Source of the DNA: JABWBJ01 sp036507855
GTDB taxonomy: Bacteria; Gemmatimonadota; Gemmatimonadetes; Gemmatimonadales; Gemmatimonadaceae
Direction of reading: 5' to 3'
NCBI GenBank assembly: GCA_036507855.1
Contig: DATCIJ010000041.1
Span: 1 to 64,000, forward strand
DNA: 64,000 bases
Shown here: positions 43,761 through 52,481 of the stretch, piece by piece
How the letters are laid out: every line of letters begins with the position of its first letter
How positions within the stretch are numbered: the stretch's first letter is position 1
Program-made: the position numbers and the translations under genes
Notes under the pieces: generated by a model
What the model was told of the DNA's origin: nothing
Seen by the model: the letters and a program-made list of their open reading frames with translations, nothing else
Databases searched by the model: none

Positions 43761-43886
43761 GCTGGGATGGCGGATGGGAGAGGGGGGTTGGCAGATGGCG
43801 AAAGGCAGGAGGGACCAGCGGGATCTTGCTCACCATGGGTCGTTTCCGACTTCTGCCATCCGATATCCGCCATCCTTAAGTTTCGT
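43761..43886. repeat. Heptad array 8 (asparaginase/heptose-kinase divergent gap), 18 units
   Basis: The longest array. In-register left units include GCTGGGA, TGGCGGA, TGGGAGA, TGGCAGA, TGGCGAA and AGGCAGG; right units are of reverse-complement type: TCTGCCA, TCCGATA, TCCGCCA, TCCTTAA. It ends 1 nt before the ATG at 43888 and fills most of the gap. A long hairpin is possible. Confidence 0.85.
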
Positions 43887-43887
43887 C

Positions 43888-44889
43888 ATGCCTTCCCCTC
43901 GCAGCCCGATCACCCGCAAACGCCTGGCGCAACTGCTCGAGGGCATGCGCCGGAAGCGGATCGTCGTCGTTGGCGACGCCATGCTCGATGTCTACCTGGG
44001 CGGGGATGTCGAGCGCATCTCGCCCGAGGCGCCTGTGCCGGTCGTGAAGGTGCGCGATCGTCGTTATGCACTCGGGGGGGCGGCCAACGTCGCGCAGAAC
44101 GTCGCCGCCGCTGGTGCGAAGGTGACGCTCGTTGGCGCGGCCGGCTCGGATGCGGCGGGCGAACGGCTCCGTGCCATGCTCGAGGCCATCGGCGCCGACA
44201 GTAGCACCCTGATCGCGACCAAACGGCCGACCACCTGCAAGACGCGCGTGGTCGCTCGCGCCCAGCAGATGCTGCGGTTCGACGAGGAAGACGACGACGA
44301 CCTGCCGGCGCGCGACGTGCAGCGACTCCTTGACACGCTGCTCCCATTGCTCGCAAAGGCCGATGCGCTGGTGCTCGAGGACTACAACAAGGGTGTCCTC
44401 GTCCCGGCCGTGATCACGGCGGCGATCGACGCCGCCGGGCGCCGCGGCATTCCGTCGGTCGTGGATCCCAAGTTCCGGAATTTCTTTTCATACAGAGGGG
44501 CGACCATCTTCAAACCCAACCGTCGCGAGCTCGAGTCGGCGCTGGGCGCGACGGTGAGTATCGAGGACGCCGGAGCCCTGCCCGCCACCTTTGAGCGCCT
44601 CGGCGTCGACCACATGCTGCTGACGTTAGGCGAACGCGGCATGGCCCTGGTGGCGAGCGACGGCGAGGTGCGGCCCATCCCCACCACGGCCCGCGAGGTG
44701 TACGACGTCGTCGGCGCGGGCGACACCGTGACCGCCTATCTGGCGACGTCGCTGGCGGCCGGCGCCGCGCCTTACGAGGCCGCGCTCATCGCGAACTATG
44801 CCGCCGGCGTGGAGGTCGGGAAGCTCGGTGCCGCCACGGTGTCGCCCGAAGAGATCCTCGAAGCCTGGCGGCACCACCACACCTCCTGA
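43888..44889 (+). CDS. D-glycero-beta-D-manno-heptose-7-phosphate kinase
   Basis: 333 aa from the ATG at 43888 (MPSPRSPITRKR); a longer frame through the heptad array is rejected. PfkB/ribokinase fold with VVVGDAMLDVYLGGDVERIS, GGAANVAQNVAAAGA and the C-terminal GAGDTVTAYLATSLAAGA catalytic site; the RfaE1/HldE kinase signature is clear. The cytidylyltransferase half of bifunctional HldE is absent, so a separate hldC-type protein is expected elsewhere. It acts after GmhA (56695-57279) in ADP-heptose synthesis for LPS. Confidence 0.93.
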   Translation: MPSPRSPITRKRLAQLLEGMRRKRIVVVGDAMLDVYLGGDVERISPEAPVPVVKVRDRRYALGGAANVAQNVAAAGAKVTLVGAAGSDAAGERLRAMLEAIGADSSTLIATKRPTTCKTRVVARAQQMLRFDEEDDDDLPARDVQRLLDTLLPLLAKADALVLEDYNKGVLVPAVITAAIDAAGRRGIPSVVDPKFRNFFSYRGATIFKPNRRELESALGATVSIEDAGALPATFERLGVDHMLLTLGERGMALVASDGEVRPIPTTAREVYDVVGAGDTVTAYLATSLAAGAAPYEAALIANYAAGVEVGKLGAATVSPEEILEAWRHHHTS

Positions 44890-44947
44890 TTTCGCGGCCC
44901 GTGACGAGCGCCGTGAGGCGCCGCCATCGGCGGTCAGGGCATCGCAC

Positions 44948-47341
44948 TCATGACGTCGATCGCTCTGTTCCACCCGGAAGGCCGACAAGAGTCCGCAGCC
45001 GCTCGAAGCGCGGATCCCCGGCAAGGCGCGAATACACCGCGCGGTTCGACAAGTGGACAACCTCGGGATCGCGCAATGCAGCCGCCTGTTCGAGCAGATC
45101 GATCGCGGACTCGTTTTCGCCGCGCGCGAGATGAACCTGGGCGCGGAGCGCCGGTGACACGAATTGCCGCGCGCCTCGCGACGACAGATCGCGGAGGATC
45201 GCAGCCGACTCGGCGTCTTCACCGCTCAAGGCAAGGCTCTGCGCCAGTCCCGCCCTCATTTCCGGCGTCCCGCCACTGACGTCGATGGCCTGGCGAAACG
45301 CCTTCGCGGAGGCCGCGAGATCGCCGGCGTCCCGCAGCGCCGCTCCCAGGAAATAGGACCCCATGGCAAAGCGTGGATCGGTCGTCACGACCTGCTGCAG
45401 TTTTTCGACAGCGCCTCGCGCGTTCCCCGACAGGTGGATCACCACGCCCAGGCTCGCCTGGATGATCAGTGACAACGGATCGAGCACGCGGGCATCATCG
45501 AGCTGCCGCAACGCTTCGGCGAATCGCCGTTGCGGCAGCAGGCAGTCCATGGCGTGACGGTGCCGCGGGCCCGGCGATCGCGGACTGAGCGTGATGGCCC
45601 GCCTGAACGCTTCTTCAGCCTCTGTCCAGTTCCAGTCCAGGAGGGCGGCGAGTGAACCCAGGATCGAACGCGCCTCGCCAAGGGCCGGGTCGATGGACAG
45701 CGCCGCCGCCGCGGCTTCGCGAGCACGCGGAAAGGTCTCGAGCGGCGGTTCGGCGCCATACAGCCCGAGGAGCAGACAACCTTCCGCCAACGCCGCGTGC
45801 GCGAGCGCGAAGGCCGGGTCGTGCGACACCGCTTCGCGCAGCTGCGTTACCGCCTCGCGAAGCGCCGGCTCAACGCGTCGGTTGAGGTTGAAGCGGGCGC
45901 GCAGGTAGAGGTCGTGCGCCAGCACACCCGGACTGGACTCGTCGGTCAACGAGCGCGCCGCGCCGCCGGGAAGACGAACTTCCAGCACGGCGACGATCGC
46001 GAGCGCGAGGTCTTCCTGGATGGCGAAGACGTCGTCTACCTCCCGGTCGAATCGGTCGGACCAGAGCTGGAATCCCGATGACGCCTCCACGAGCTGCGCG
46101 CCGACACGGACGCGCGTCCCGGCGCGCCGAACGGTGCCCTCGAGCACCGACCGAACGCCGAGCGCCCGCCCGACCTTGCGCACGTCCTGGTGCTGGCCTT
46201 TGAAGGCGAACGCAGAACTGCGCGCCACGACCCGCAGGTTCCGGAGCCGGCTCAACGCCGTGATGATCTCTTCGGTGATTCCGTCCGCGAAGTACTCGCT
46301 GTCTTCGTCGCGCGAGAGGTTGACGAACGGCAGGACCGCCAGCGAGGCGCTGTCGTCAGGCGTGACCGCCACGCCGGCGAATGCGCCCACGGTCATCCGC
46401 GCGTCGCGCAGTTGCCGGATGAACTCGGCCACGCTCCCATACCGCTGCTCCGCGTCAAGGGACATCGCTCGCGCCAGGGTGCGGTCCACCGAGTCGGGCG
46501 CTTCCGGAACGTGATCGCGGAGCCGTGGTGTCTGCGCCGTGAGCCGTCGCGCGATGGTATCATGCCCGCCGCGGCTGCCGAATGGATTACTGCCGGCGAT
46601 CAGCTCGAACAGGACGAGCGCGAGGCTGTACTGGTCGCTCCTGGCATCGAGCAGGGGATCCGCGGTTGCCTGCTCGGGACTCATGTAAGCGGGTGTGCCG
46701 ACGGCGATGCCGGCCAACGTGGCGTCGGCGGCGCCCTGGGCGCTGTACATCGCGCGGGCGACTCCGAAGTCCATGATCACCGCATGTTCGGCGAGCAGCA
46801 TGACGTTTTCCGGCTTGACGTCGCGGTGGATAATCCCCGCCGCGTGCGCGTATTCGAGCGCGTCGCCGACTTCGGCACCAATCGTCAGGGCCTGCTCGAT
46901 CGGGAACTTCCCTTCGCGCTCGAGACGCCCCCGCAGCGTTTCGCCGCTCACAAAGGGCATGACGTAATACGGAAGACCCGCCGCCTCACCGGAATCCAGC
47001 AGAGGGAGGATGTTCGGATGCGACAGGCGCGCGGCGAGCCGAACCTCACGCAGGAAGCGATCACGCGCGATGGATCCGGCGAGGTCGGGAGCCAGAACCT
47101 TGATCGCCACCTCGCGGTCGTGCTTCACGTCCGCCGCCAGGAACACCAGCGCCATGCCGCCCCGGCTCAGTTCCGACTTGAGCGAGTAGGCAGGGGAAAG
47201 TGCTGCGGAAACCTGGTCGAAGATGCTGGTATCTGGCAGGAGTACTCGGGTGACGGGGGCGGGCGCGACGCCGCGCCGCGCCGCGGAATCAGCTTGCCCC
47301 GCGACGAGACGAGTATGCCTGGATGGGCTCGCTGGCGTCAA
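44948..47341 (-). CDS. Serine/threonine kinase with TolB-like and TPR regions
   Basis: Start uncertain: no ATG or GTG precedes the kinase domain in frame; TTG codons at 47371 and 47341 are the options, and the shorter is used (about 797 aa). The kinase domain (about residues 35-310) has RGGMALVFLA, VAIKVL, HRDVKPENVML, MDFGVA and GTPAYMSPEQ. A TolB/FlgO-like region (about 325-470) with LAVLPFVNLSRD and FADGITEEIITAL follows, then TPR-like helices to the end. This architecture is frequent in Acidobacteria and Gemmatimonadota. It is convergent with the heptose kinase. Confidence 0.85.
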   Translation of the reverse strand: MTPASPSRHTRLVAGQADSAARRGVAPAPVTRVLLPDTSIFDQVSAALSPAYSLKSELSRGGMALVFLAADVKHDREVAIKVLAPDLAGSIARDRFLREVRLAARLSHPNILPLLDSGEAAGLPYYVMPFVSGETLRGRLEREGKFPIEQALTIGAEVGDALEYAHAAGIIHRDVKPENVMLLAEHAVIMDFGVARAMYSAQGAADATLAGIAVGTPAYMSPEQATADPLLDARSDQYSLALVLFELIAGSNPFGSRGGHDTIARRLTAQTPRLRDHVPEAPDSVDRTLARAMSLDAEQRYGSVAEFIRQLRDARMTVGAFAGVAVTPDDSASLAVLPFVNLSRDEDSEYFADGITEEIITALSRLRNLRVVARSSAFAFKGQHQDVRKVGRALGVRSVLEGTVRRAGTRVRVGAQLVEASSGFQLWSDRFDREVDDVFAIQEDLALAIVAVLEVRLPGGAARSLTDESSPGVLAHDLYLRARFNLNRRVEPALREAVTQLREAVSHDPAFALAHAALAEGCLLLGLYGAEPPLETFPRAREAAAAALSIDPALGEARSILGSLAALLDWNWTEAEEAFRRAITLSPRSPGPRHRHAMDCLLPQRRFAEALRQLDDARVLDPLSLIIQASLGVVIHLSGNARGAVEKLQQVVTTDPRFAMGSYFLGAALRDAGDLAASAKAFRQAIDVSGGTPEMRAGLAQSLALSGEDAESAAILRDLSSRGARQFVSPALRAQVHLARGENESAIDLLEQAAALRDPEVVHLSNRAVYSRLAGDPRFERLRTLVGLPGGTERSTS

Positions 47342-47490
47342 CTTGGCGCGCGACCCGCTCCCCCGGGGCAATCCGGCAGATGCTGAGGTTGGGCCACATC
47401 GCTGCCTGTGCGCGCCCTGAATCGGACGTCAGAAGCGCGGAACGTGCTGCGTGGCAAGTGTCGTGAGGCACCGCTAGCTTGAGAGACCGC

Positions 47491-47564
47491 GGGCCCTTAG
47501 CTCAGCTGGTTAGAGCAGCGGACTCATAATCCGACGGTCGCAGGTTCGAGCCCTGCAGGGCCCA
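47491..47564 (+). tRNA. tRNA with CAT anticodon (Ile2-like or Met)
   Basis: 74 nt with a perfect 7-bp acceptor stem (GGGCCCT/AGGGCCC), D arm and GGTTCGAG T loop. Anticodon CAT is at 47525-47527 in the loop CTCATAA. The body resembles tRNA-Ile2 (lysidine type) more than initiator tRNA. CCA is not encoded, consistent with the cca gene at 54566-55894. Confidence 0.9.
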
Positions 47565-47591
47565 TGTCCCGACTTTCTCCCCAAGTCGCAC

Positions 47592-47607
47592 GGCGTCGCG
47601 CGACGCC
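47592..47607. terminator. Perfect 16-bp palindrome between tRNA and HD-GYP gene
   Basis: GGCGTCGC/GCGACGCC, 28 nt past the tRNA and 31 nt from the stop of the convergent HD-GYP gene; suits a bidirectional terminator, but no T tract. Confidence 0.35.
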
Positions 47608-47637
47608 ATCGGCCGCGAGCCCTGCAACGACCGCTGC

Positions 47638-48315
47638 TCAGGTGCCGTCGTTGAGGAACACGAGCACCTGTCCGCCCTGTACGAGGCGCGCGAGGGCGGG
47701 GAGCACCGTGGGGCAGATGCCGCGAGGGCCCTCCGCCGCGAGACAGACCAGTGCTTCTTCCGCGGTCATCGCGTCACGATACGCCCGCGGCGACGTGAGA
47801 GCATCCAGTGCATCAGCAGCCCCGAGAATCCGCCCACCGAGGGAAACCGCGTCGCCGGACAGCCCGAACGGATAACCGCTTCCGTCGATCCGCTCGTGAT
47901 GATGAGCGATGAAGTCCAGTGCCGGACCGAGGGGGAGCGGGGCGAGAATGTTCAGCCCGATCGTCACGTGTTCCTTGACATGCGCGAACTCTTCGGCGGT
48001 GAGCGAACCCGGTTTGTCGAGCACGGACTCGCGAACCCCGATCTTCCCCACGTCATGCAGATGTCCCGCCATCCGCACTTGCTCGATCGACTGCTCTGGA
48101 AACCCGAGTTCTGCCGCCACGGTAGCGGCCACCGCAGCGACTCGATGTGAATGTCCGCGGAGGTAGGGGCTCTTGGCCTCCATCGCATTGATGAGCGCCT
48201 GGGCTACTCGCGTGGAGACGACGTCGACGGTCTGTGCGTAATCGGTTGGCACGGAAGGGCAGGTGGCGAACCTGTGTAAGGAGGCAGCGAGCATAGGACG
48301 GACGCGTGTCAACAC
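47638..48315 (-). CDS. HD-GYP-type phosphodiesterase domain protein
   Basis: 225 aa. One HD-GYP domain: RGHSHRVAAVAATVA, GHLHDVGKIGVRE (HD pair, about residues 85-97), HHHERIDGSGYPFGL (the GYP-type loop). HD-GYP enzymes cleave cyclic-di-GMP; the minimal single-domain form lacks a visible sensor. The C-terminal 40 residues are extra. YajQ (10308) is a possible c-di-GMP binder in the same region. Confidence 0.9.
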   Translation of the reverse strand: MLTRVRPMLAASLHRFATCPSVPTDYAQTVDVVSTRVAQALINAMEAKSPYLRGHSHRVAAVAATVAAELGFPEQSIEQVRMAGHLHDVGKIGVRESVLDKPGSLTAEEFAHVKEHVTIGLNILAPLPLGPALDFIAHHHERIDGSGYPFGLSGDAVSLGGRILGAADALDALTSPRAYRDAMTAEEALVCLAAEGPRGICPTVLPALARLVQGGQVLVFLNDGT

Positions 48316-48460
48316 GACACCGTCACGATACGACCAGTTTTGGTAACGCCCGCGCCTTCAGCGTGGTGAGCGAGCCCAAAGTGAGCGGATTCAAATGCCA
48401 TGGCTCATCGTCGAGCGACCCGCGCGGCACCTAACGCGGTGCGGGGCCCACTTCGTCCGG

Positions 48461-48523
48461 CGTGAGACGGAAGGTGGGTGATGAGAGGTGAATTACTCGA
48501 TTTCTGATGTCTGATTCAGGTTC
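48461..48523. repeat. Degenerate heptad array 9 (HD-GYP/hsp20 gap)
   Basis: Weaker but in-register units CGTGAGA, CGGAAGG, TGGGTGA, TGAGAGG, TGAATTA, CTCGATT, TCTGATG, TCTGATT, CAGGTTC. The rest of this 269-nt gap (48316-48584) shows only a CGTTAGG variant near 48431 and small GC-rich hairpins; no gene is seen. Confidence 0.5.
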
Positions 48524-48584
48524 CGACGGGCCGCCCGTCCCGACCGCCCCGGGCTGCGGCAGACGGCCCGCCGGATCCGACTGG

Positions 48585-49232
48585 TCAGCGAATCTTCACC
48601 TGCCGGTGACGCGTCGAGGTGACTTTCGGCGCCGGGACCGTGACCTCGAGTACGCCGTCCTTGAACGTCGCCTCGATCTGATCGGCGTTTACTCCCTCGG
48701 GGAGCTGGATGGCGCGGAAGAAACGGCCATACGTCCGCTCCGACTGGTAGAAATCGTCACGCTCATCCCTCGCCTCGTCGCTCCGTTCGCCAGAAATCGT
48801 CAGCACGTCGTCGTCGGCCTCGATCGTGATGTTCTCCTTCGTCAGGCCAGGGAGATCCGCGCGGACGACGAGGTTGCCGTCACGACGGAACGTTTCGAGT
48901 TGCGGCGCCCAGGTGGCCTCGGTCAGGCGACTTTCACGGCGCCACGGTTCGAACGCCGGGCCGAGTCGCTGGGGTGAGGTCAGACCGAAGCCGACTCGCG
49001 CGAAATCCACATCCGAGAAGAGTCGCTCGATATCGTCGGCCATCGTCCGCATCAAGTGGAATGGCGAAGCGGTCGTTCCGAAGTACGGAGTGCGGCGAGT
49101 GAGAGCGGACCGCTTCGTGGCACTCTCGCGTCTGGATTCAAGGTTTCGTTCTCGTTCGGCTACTTCACCTTTGTTCGTGCCCGTTTCACGCGCGGACTCC
49201 TGGCGCGTTGACGTGATGGTGTCTGATGGCAT
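48585..49232 (-). CDS. Small heat shock protein (Hsp20/alpha-crystallin)
   Basis: 215 aa from the second of two adjacent ATGs (49232), 5 nt after AGGAGG; the upstream frame is rejected. The alpha-crystallin domain (about residues 115-215) includes NLVVRADLPGLTKENITIEA and GVLEVTVPAPK. The unusually long N-terminal arm (about 110 residues) is charged and partly disordered. It is an ATP-independent holdase. No CIRCE or clear heat-shock promoter is visible. Confidence 0.92.
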   Translation of the reverse strand: MPSDTITSTRQESARETGTNKGEVAERERNLESRRESATKRSALTRRTPYFGTTASPFHLMRTMADDIERLFSDVDFARVGFGLTSPQRLGPAFEPWRRESRLTEATWAPQLETFRRDGNLVVRADLPGLTKENITIEADDDVLTISGERSDEARDERDDFYQSERTYGRFFRAIQLPEGVNADQIEATFKDGVLEVTVPAPKVTSTRHRQVKIR

Positions 49233-49355
49233 CATTTCCTCCTGCGTCGATACTGTTACGCCCGGGGCGGCAGTACGCGAATGATGATGCACAATTGCCT
49301 CCCGCCATACCAATGGGCCCGCCACCAGATGCACCGCTTCGCCTGAGTACGGACA

Positions 49356-49418
49356 GTGCGCAAAGCGCAAGGCGCAAAGGGGCGCCCGTTGACGCTCTGC
49401 CAATTGCCCTTTGCGCTG
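49356..49418. repeat. Heptad array 10 (hsp20/tRNA-Val gap), inverted design
   Basis: In-register GTGCGCA, AAGCGCA, AGGCGCA, AAGGGGC, then GCCCGTT, GACGCTC, TGCCAAT, TGCCCTT, TGCGCTG; the right units are of reverse-complement type (CAGCGCA, AAGGGCA). Confidence 0.8.
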
Positions 49419-49435
49419 ATTAAGCTTCCTCCCCC

Positions 49436-49509
49436 GGTCGCGTAGCTCAGCTGGTTAGAGCGCTGGTCTCACATACCAGAGGTCCGGGGTTCGAGTCCCT
49501 GCGCGACCA
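49436..49509 (+). tRNA. tRNA-Val (CAC)
   Basis: 74 nt with a perfect 7-bp acceptor stem GGTCGCG/CGCGACC and a canonical GGTTCGAG T arm. Anticodon CAC (49470-49472) in loop CTCACAT. CCA is not encoded. Confidence 0.95.
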
Positions 49510-49510
49510 T

Positions 49511-49580
49511 ATGAGACAGATGGCGGATGTGGGATGGCGGATGTGGGAATGACCCGACCTCTCCCATCCCTCGCCTGTTT
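49511..49580. repeat. Heptad array 11 (tRNA-Val/gmd gap), inverted design
   Basis: Begins 2 nt after the tRNA: ATGAGAC, AGATGGC, GGATGTG, GGATGGC, GGATGTG, GGAATGA, then CCCGACC, TCTCCCA, TCCCTCG, CCTGTTT. The left G-rich and right C-rich sides could pair and serve as terminator for tRNA and gmd. Confidence 0.8.
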
Positions 49581-49590
49581 GAACGGCGCG

Positions 49591-50595
49591 CTATCGCGCC
49601 GAGCGCTCGGCCGCTTCGCGCTCGGCCAGTTCCAGGTCCGCCTCGGTCATCAGGCGCACCAGCTCCCGGAACGTCGTCTTCGGCGTCCAACCCAGCACGC
49701 GACGCGCCTTGCTGGCGTCACCCTGCAGGATATCCACCTCCGCCGGCCGATAGTATCGCGAGTCCACGCCGACGTACGGAGTCCAGTCCATGTCCAGCAC
49801 GGCCCCGACTTCGTCGAGGAACTCGCGCACGGAGTGCGTCTCGCCCGTCGCGATCACGTAGTCGTCAGGTGCTTTCTGCTGGAGCATCAGCCACATCGCC
49901 TCGACGTAATCCGCGGCATGCCCCCAATCCCGTCGCGCGTCGAGATTCCCCAGGAACAGCTTGGGCTGCAGCCCGAGTTTGATCCGCGTCAGGCTGCGCG
50001 TGATCTTCCGCGTCACGAAGTTCTCGCCGCGCCGCGGGCTCTCATGGTTGAAGAGAATGCCGCACGAGGCGTGCAGCCCGTAGCTCTCCCGGTAGTTCAC
50101 CGTGATCTGGTGCGCGAACACCTTGGCGCACGCGTAGGGCGACCGCGGGTGGAACGGCGTGCTTTCGGTTTGCGGAACCTCCGCCGCCTTGCCGAACATC
50201 TCGCTCGACGACGCCTGGTAGAACCTCGGTGACATCCCGAGGTTGCGTATTGCTTCCAGGAGCCTCAGCGCCCCGACGCCCGCTACCTCGACCGTATACT
50301 CGGGAATGTCGAAGCTGATTCTGACGTGGCTCTGCGCGCCAAGGTTGTAGATCTCGTCAGGCACGACCCGCGCCAGCACCCGCTGCAGCGACGATGCGTC
50401 GTTGAGATCACCGTAGTGCAACTGCAGGCCCTGCGCCGGCAGGTGCTCGTCGAGGTAGATGTGCTCGATCCGGCCCGTCCCGAAGGCGCTGGATCGCCGC
50501 ACCAATCCGTGTACCTCGTAGCCCTTCGCCAGGAGCGACTCGGCGAGGTACGATCCGTCCTGCCCCGTGATCCCGGTGATGAGCGCTTTCTGCAT
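49591..50595 (-). CDS. gmd: GDP-mannose 4,6-dehydratase
   Basis: 334 aa. Rossmann motif ITGITGQDGSYLAESLL (about residues 6-22), SSSEMFGKAAEVPQTEST and the YACAKVFAHQ Tyr-x3-Lys site (about 152-161) are Gmd signatures. It turns GDP-mannose into GDP-4-keto-6-deoxymannose for fucose, rhamnose or perosamine in surface glycans. No partner reductase is adjacent. It lies 36 nt after hflX's stop, in the opposite half of the convergent tRNA gap. Confidence 0.96.
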   Translation of the reverse strand: MQKALITGITGQDGSYLAESLLAKGYEVHGLVRRSSAFGTGRIEHIYLDEHLPAQGLQLHYGDLNDASSLQRVLARVVPDEIYNLGAQSHVRISFDIPEYTVEVAGVGALRLLEAIRNLGMSPRFYQASSSEMFGKAAEVPQTESTPFHPRSPYACAKVFAHQITVNYRESYGLHASCGILFNHESPRRGENFVTRKITRSLTRIKLGLQPKLFLGNLDARRDWGHAADYVEAMWLMLQQKAPDDYVIATGETHSVREFLDEVGAVLDMDWTPYVGVDSRYYRPAEVDILQGDASKARRVLGWTPKTTFRELVRLMTEADLELAEREAAERSAR

Positions 50596-50631
50596 GCCGT
50601 GGAACCTAACGGAGCCGTTCGGAACTCGCCT

Positions 50632-51879
50632 CTACTCCGCCCGCACCATGGCGCCGGCGCGTCGCAGGCGACCCAGCGTCGTGGCATCGATCCGGGCACG
50701 CAGGACCATCTCCTCGCCTTCGTGGTGTTGCTCCAGCACCTCGCCGCTCCGGTGCACGTCGGCGAGGAGCTTTCCGTCACTCACGGGAATCCGGAGTTCG
50801 GCAACGGGCCGATGATGACGCACCGCCTCGCGAAGCAGTTCGCGCAGCGGCTCCAGGCCGGCATCGGTCAGCGTCGACACGAAGACACTTCCGGGCAGCA
50901 GAGAATCGACCCGGGCGCGAAGCGCCTCCAGGTCTGGCGGCGACAACAGATCGATCTTGTTGAAGACATGCCGCACGGTGCGCGCCTGCACGCCCAGTTC
51001 AGCAAGGACCTCCTCGACCACCACCCGCTGGTCTTCCCAGGTCGGATGCGAGGCGTCGATGACGTGCAACAGGAGGTCCGCCTCGTTCACTTCGTCGAGG
51101 GTGGCACGAAACGAGGCCACCAGGTGGTGCGGGAGTTTGCGGATGAATCCCACCGTATCGGTCATCACCGCCCGCTGGTTCTCGCCGAGATCCACTTCGC
51201 GTGACAGCGTGTCGAGCGTGGCGAAGAGGCGATCCTCGACGAACACGTCGCGGTCACGGCTCAGGCCTCGAAGGACCGACGATTTTCCAGCGTTCGTGTA
51301 GCCGATCAGCGCGGCCTTGAACGCCTGGCGTCGCGACTGGCGCTGCACCTCGCGCGACCGCTTCACCTCGACCATGCGCTCCTTCAGCACGCGAATGCGG
51401 TGCCCGATGAGCCGGCGGTCAGTCTCCAGCTGTGTCTCGCCCGGCCCGCGCAACCCGATGCCGCCGCGCATCTTCTCCAGGTGGGACCACATCCTCGTCA
51501 GGCGCGGGAGCATATACTCGAGTTGCGCCAACTCCACCTGCATTCTCGCCTCTCGACTGCGCGCACGCGTGGCAAAGATGTCGAGAATCACTTCGGCGCG
51601 GTCCATGACCCTGCAACCGGTGGCATCCTCGATGTTCTTGCCCTGGCTCGGCGACAACTCGTCATCGAAGATGACAAGCGTAACGTCGTCCGCGGCGATC
51701 CGGTCGCGAAGCTCATCGACCTTTCCCTTCCCCAGATACGTGGCGGGGTTGGGACGGTCGATCTGCTGGGTCAACGATCCGACAACCTGGGCGCCGGCGG
51801 TGTCGGCCAGGCGCTGCAGCTCGAGCAGATGCTCGTCGAGGTGATGCTTTGCATTCGACCGCTTCAGCGGCGCGCCCAC
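50632..51879 (-). CDS. hflX: GTPase HflX
   Basis: 415 aa from the first standard start (GTG at 51879), but the true start is probably further upstream. The frame stays open for about 120 nt before it without ATG, GTG or TTG. The first beta strand of HflX (ERALLVGAPL) would be cut by the GTG. The N-terminal HflX domain has NPATYLGKGKVDELRD and DDELSPSQGKNIED; the G domain has GYTNAGKSS, DTVGFIRKLPH and NKIDLL. HflX splits stalled ribosomes. Confidence 0.92.
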   Translation of the reverse strand: MGAPLKRSNAKHHLDEHLLELQRLADTAGAQVVGSLTQQIDRPNPATYLGKGKVDELRDRIAADDVTLVIFDDELSPSQGKNIEDATGCRVMDRAEVILDIFATRARSREARMQVELAQLEYMLPRLTRMWSHLEKMRGGIGLRGPGETQLETDRRLIGHRIRVLKERMVEVKRSREVQRQSRRQAFKAALIGYTNAGKSSVLRGLSRDRDVFVEDRLFATLDTLSREVDLGENQRAVMTDTVGFIRKLPHHLVASFRATLDEVNEADLLLHVIDASHPTWEDQRVVVEEVLAELGVQARTVRHVFNKIDLLSPPDLEALRARVDSLLPGSVFVSTLTDAGLEPLRELLREAVRHHRPVAELRIPVSDGKLLADVHRSGEVLEQHHEGEEMVLRARIDATTLGRLRRAGAMVRAE

Positions 51880-51947
51880 CAGCAGCGCGCGCTCAACGGG
51901 CGGCGAAAGATCAATGACGTCTCGTGCGATGGGAGCGGGGATTAATG

Positions 51948-52025
51948 GCTGAGTGCTGCTTACTGCTTTCTGCTTGCTGGTGCTGGTGCTGGTGCTGGGC
52001 GTTCAACTCTGAGCACTGAGCTCCT
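51948..52025. repeat. Mixed heptad/hexamer array 12 (upstream of hflX)
   Basis: Four heptads GCTGAGT, GCTGCTT, ACTGCTT, TCTGCTT are followed by GGTGCT hexamers (three copies) and a short inverted tail near 52007-52019 (GAGCACTGAG pairs with the CTGAGTGCT at the start). Confidence 0.65.
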
Positions 52026-52028
52026 GTC

Positions 52029-52481
52029 TTATCGCATGGTCGTCAATCTGCCCTTCCCGGAATATGGTCGAGTGAAGTTCCCGATTGGCGTGCCCACCGT
52101 GATCTCTCCGCTGACCGTGTACTGGACGCTTCCCGTCTGGATCAACTGGCGGCCGGCCTGTCCGACTCCTGCGTACGTGAATGACAATGGCAGTCGCACC
52201 GTCGTCGAATCGCCCTCCTGTACAGTGAACCGATCGCTCAAGGTACCGTTTCCAAACGGCAGCGAGTCGACATTGATCCTGTAAGTAAGGCCAGTTCCAT
52301 CGAGCCTGAAGCTATTCGGGTTGTAGACGCTCAGGACGACTTCCAGGCTTCCGCCTGAGATGCCCAGCCCTGTAATGACGGCGTCCTTGTAGGTGACAAC
52401 CGGATCGCGAAACGACGCGCGACCCAGCGAGGCACACGCCGTCGCCACCACCGCCAGCAGAGCGAGTGTGATGCGCTTCAT
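52029..52481 (-). CDS. LEA type 2-like lipoprotein
   Basis: 150 aa. Lipoprotein signal: MKRITLALLAVVATACAS with lipobox Cys at about residue 16. The rest is one beta-sandwich LEA14/WHy-type domain (VVLSVYNPNSFRLD, LPLSFTYAGV). Probably a periplasmic or outer-membrane-anchored protein; biochemical role unknown. It overlaps rarA by 4 bp at its start. Confidence 0.85.
   Translation of the reverse strand: MKRITLALLAVVATACASLGRASFRDPVVTYKDAVITGLGISGGSLEVVLSVYNPNSFRLDGTGLTYRINVDSLPFGNGTLSDRFTVQEGDSTTVRLPLSFTYAGVGQAGRQLIQTGSVQYTVSGEITVGTPIGNFTRPYSGKGRLTTMR

Noticed and set aside
47491..47564. Initiator tRNA-fMet
   Set aside because: The acceptor stem is fully paired at position 1-72 and the anticodon arm lacks the three G-C pairs of initiator tRNA.
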